From positions 1-8,989 of the forward strand of contig JAISHX010000085.1 of assembly GCA_031262335.1 (NCBI GenBank): a stretch of DNA of 8,989 bases, given 5' to 3'. Below the pieces are notes generated by a model. That model searched no databases. It had not been told where the DNA came from and saw nothing but the letters and a program-made list of their open reading frames with translations. Positions 8,168 to 8,989 of the stretch are shown in pieces (the first letter of the stretch is position 1; the number at the start of each line of letters is the position of its first letter). The position numbers and the translations under genes are program-made. This DNA is from Clostridiales bacterium (GTDB taxonomy: Bacteria; Bacillota; Clostridia; Lachnospirales; WRAX01).

Positions 8168-8989
8168 TTAATTGTCAAAGAAGCCCGCCACATCAAGAAT
8201 TAGGCTGACTTCACCGTTACCCAAAAGCGTGCAGCCGCTTACGCCTTTAGCTTTTTTAATATACTTTGGAATAGCTTTAACGACGATTGCCTGTTCGGCA
8301 ACAAGGTCGTCAATAAACAAGCAGACAAAATTGTCATTATTTTCAAGCATGACCATGATTCCGTTTTCAACTTCAGTAATTTCGGAAGTCATGCCGAATT
8401 CCTTATACAAGCGAACGACATTGTATACATTCCCGCGGACGCTAATCATTTCATTGCCGCTAGGGTCATAGAAAATATCTTTGAGTTTCGGACGGAAAGT
8501 ATCTTTTATTGACATAATCGGGATAATATACTTCGCTTTACCCATTTTAACTACCATACCGTCAATAATTGCAAGGGTCAGCGGTATTTTAAGGGTAAAC
8601 GTGGAGCCTTCGCCGGGTGTGCTGTCAACAAGGACAACACCGCCTACAAGTTCAAGATTTTTGACAACAACATCCATTCCTACGCCGCGTCCGGAGTAGT
8701 TTGTAACAACCGCATTCGTAGAAAATCCGGGCATGAATATAAATTGGTGTATTTCACGGTCTGTATATTCGTTTTCAGGTTTTGTGAGAAGTCCGTTTGT
8801 ACGCGCTTTTTTTAGTATAGATTCGCGGTTAAGTCCTGCGCCGTCGTCTTTGATTATTATAAGAATATCGCTGCCGGAGTTTTTGGCTTCAAGCAATATA
8901 GTGCCTTTTTCAGGTTTATTAAGGAAACGGCGTTCTTCCGGCATTTCGATGCCGTGGTCTGCGGAGTTCCTTATTATATGCATAATCGG
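8168..8989 (-). CDS. cheA: CheA chemotaxis histidine kinase, C-terminal part (5' end outside window)
   Basis: CheA autophosphorylates in response to receptor signals and passes phosphate to CheY and CheB. The window holds the last 273 codons; the reading frame stays open to the window edge. Numbering from the first whole codon at the edge, the ATPase domain shows the N box (PIMHIIRNSADHGIE, 1-15), G1 DDGAG (48-52), F box FMPGFST (85-91), G2 GRGVGMD (100-106) and GSTFTLKIP (128-136). From about 140 to the end is the CheW-like P5 domain (GMVVKMGKAKYIIPI, then ISVRGNVYNVVRLYKEFG) that docks CheW and receptors. The N-terminal phosphotransfer (Hpt, with the phosphorylated His), CheY/CheB-binding and dimerisation domains are outside the window. 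All visible motifs are intact, so the gene looks functional. It is 24 bases before cheW. Confidence 0.98.
   Translation of the reverse strand, partial: PIMHIIRNSADHGIEMPEERRFLNKPEKGTILLEAKNSGSDILIIIKDDGAGLNRESILKKARTNGLLTKPENEYTDREIHQFIFMPGFSTNAVVTNYSGRGVGMDVVVKNLELVGGVVLVDSTPGEGSTFTLKIPLTLAIIDGMVVKMGKAKYIIPIMSIKDTFRPKLKDIFYDPSGNEMISVRGNVYNVVRLYKEFGMTSEITEVENGIMVMLENNDNFVCLFIDDLVAEQAIVVKAIPKYIKKAKGVSGCTLLGNGEVSLILDVAGFFDN

Overview
All eleven genes in this window lie on the minus strand, so transcription runs from high to low coordinates. They are almost gap-free and look like ordinary chromosome. The gene set points to a motile, fermentative, low-to-moderate GC Gram-positive bacterium of the Bacillota, most likely class Clostridia. 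The evidence is the rapZ-whiA-HPr/Crh cluster, an HPr kinase/phosphorylase of Bacillus type, a type II MurB, strong AGGAGG-like ribosome sites and frequent TTG starts. I cannot name the genus.

The first block (8989 down to 4298) holds the C-terminal part of cheA, then cheW, cheB, pta and ackA. It starts outside the window. A GC-rich hairpin separates cheW from cheB and may trim or attenuate transcription. CheB has an intact methylesterase catalytic triad, but its N-terminal region does not show the acidic residues of a normal phospho-receiver. pta follows cheB with its ribosome site touching the cheB stop, and ackA follows 24 bases later. The block ends at a strong intrinsic terminator (about 4253-4293). 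It therefore joins chemotaxis signalling to the acetyl-CoA / acetyl-phosphate / acetate pathway.

The second block (4224 down to 1) starts at a good sigma-A-type promoter (TTGATA, 17 bases, TATGAT). It reads an unrecognised 110-residue protein, then hprK, murB, rapZ, whiA and the start of a Crh-like HPr protein cut by the window edge. Gene ends are tightly packed: orf110/hprK overlap by 8 bases, murB/rapZ are 1 base apart, and rapZ/whiA share ATGA. The block combines carbon-catabolite signalling (HPrK and an HPr-like protein), cell-wall precursor synthesis (MurB), amino-sugar or competence-linked control (RapZ) and division control (WhiA). Two points stand out. yvcK, which usually lies between rapZ and whiA in Bacillus and many clostridia, is absent. 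The HPr-like protein carries Glu where HPr has its phosphorylatable His15.

I found no tRNA or rRNA gene, mobile element, CRISPR array or prophage gene, and no gene-free stretch longer than about 150 bases. I do not see a clearly new system. The most unusual points are the CheB N-terminal domain, the che-pta-ackA linkage, the Glu-substituted Crh-like protein and the unknown gene that leads the hprK operon.
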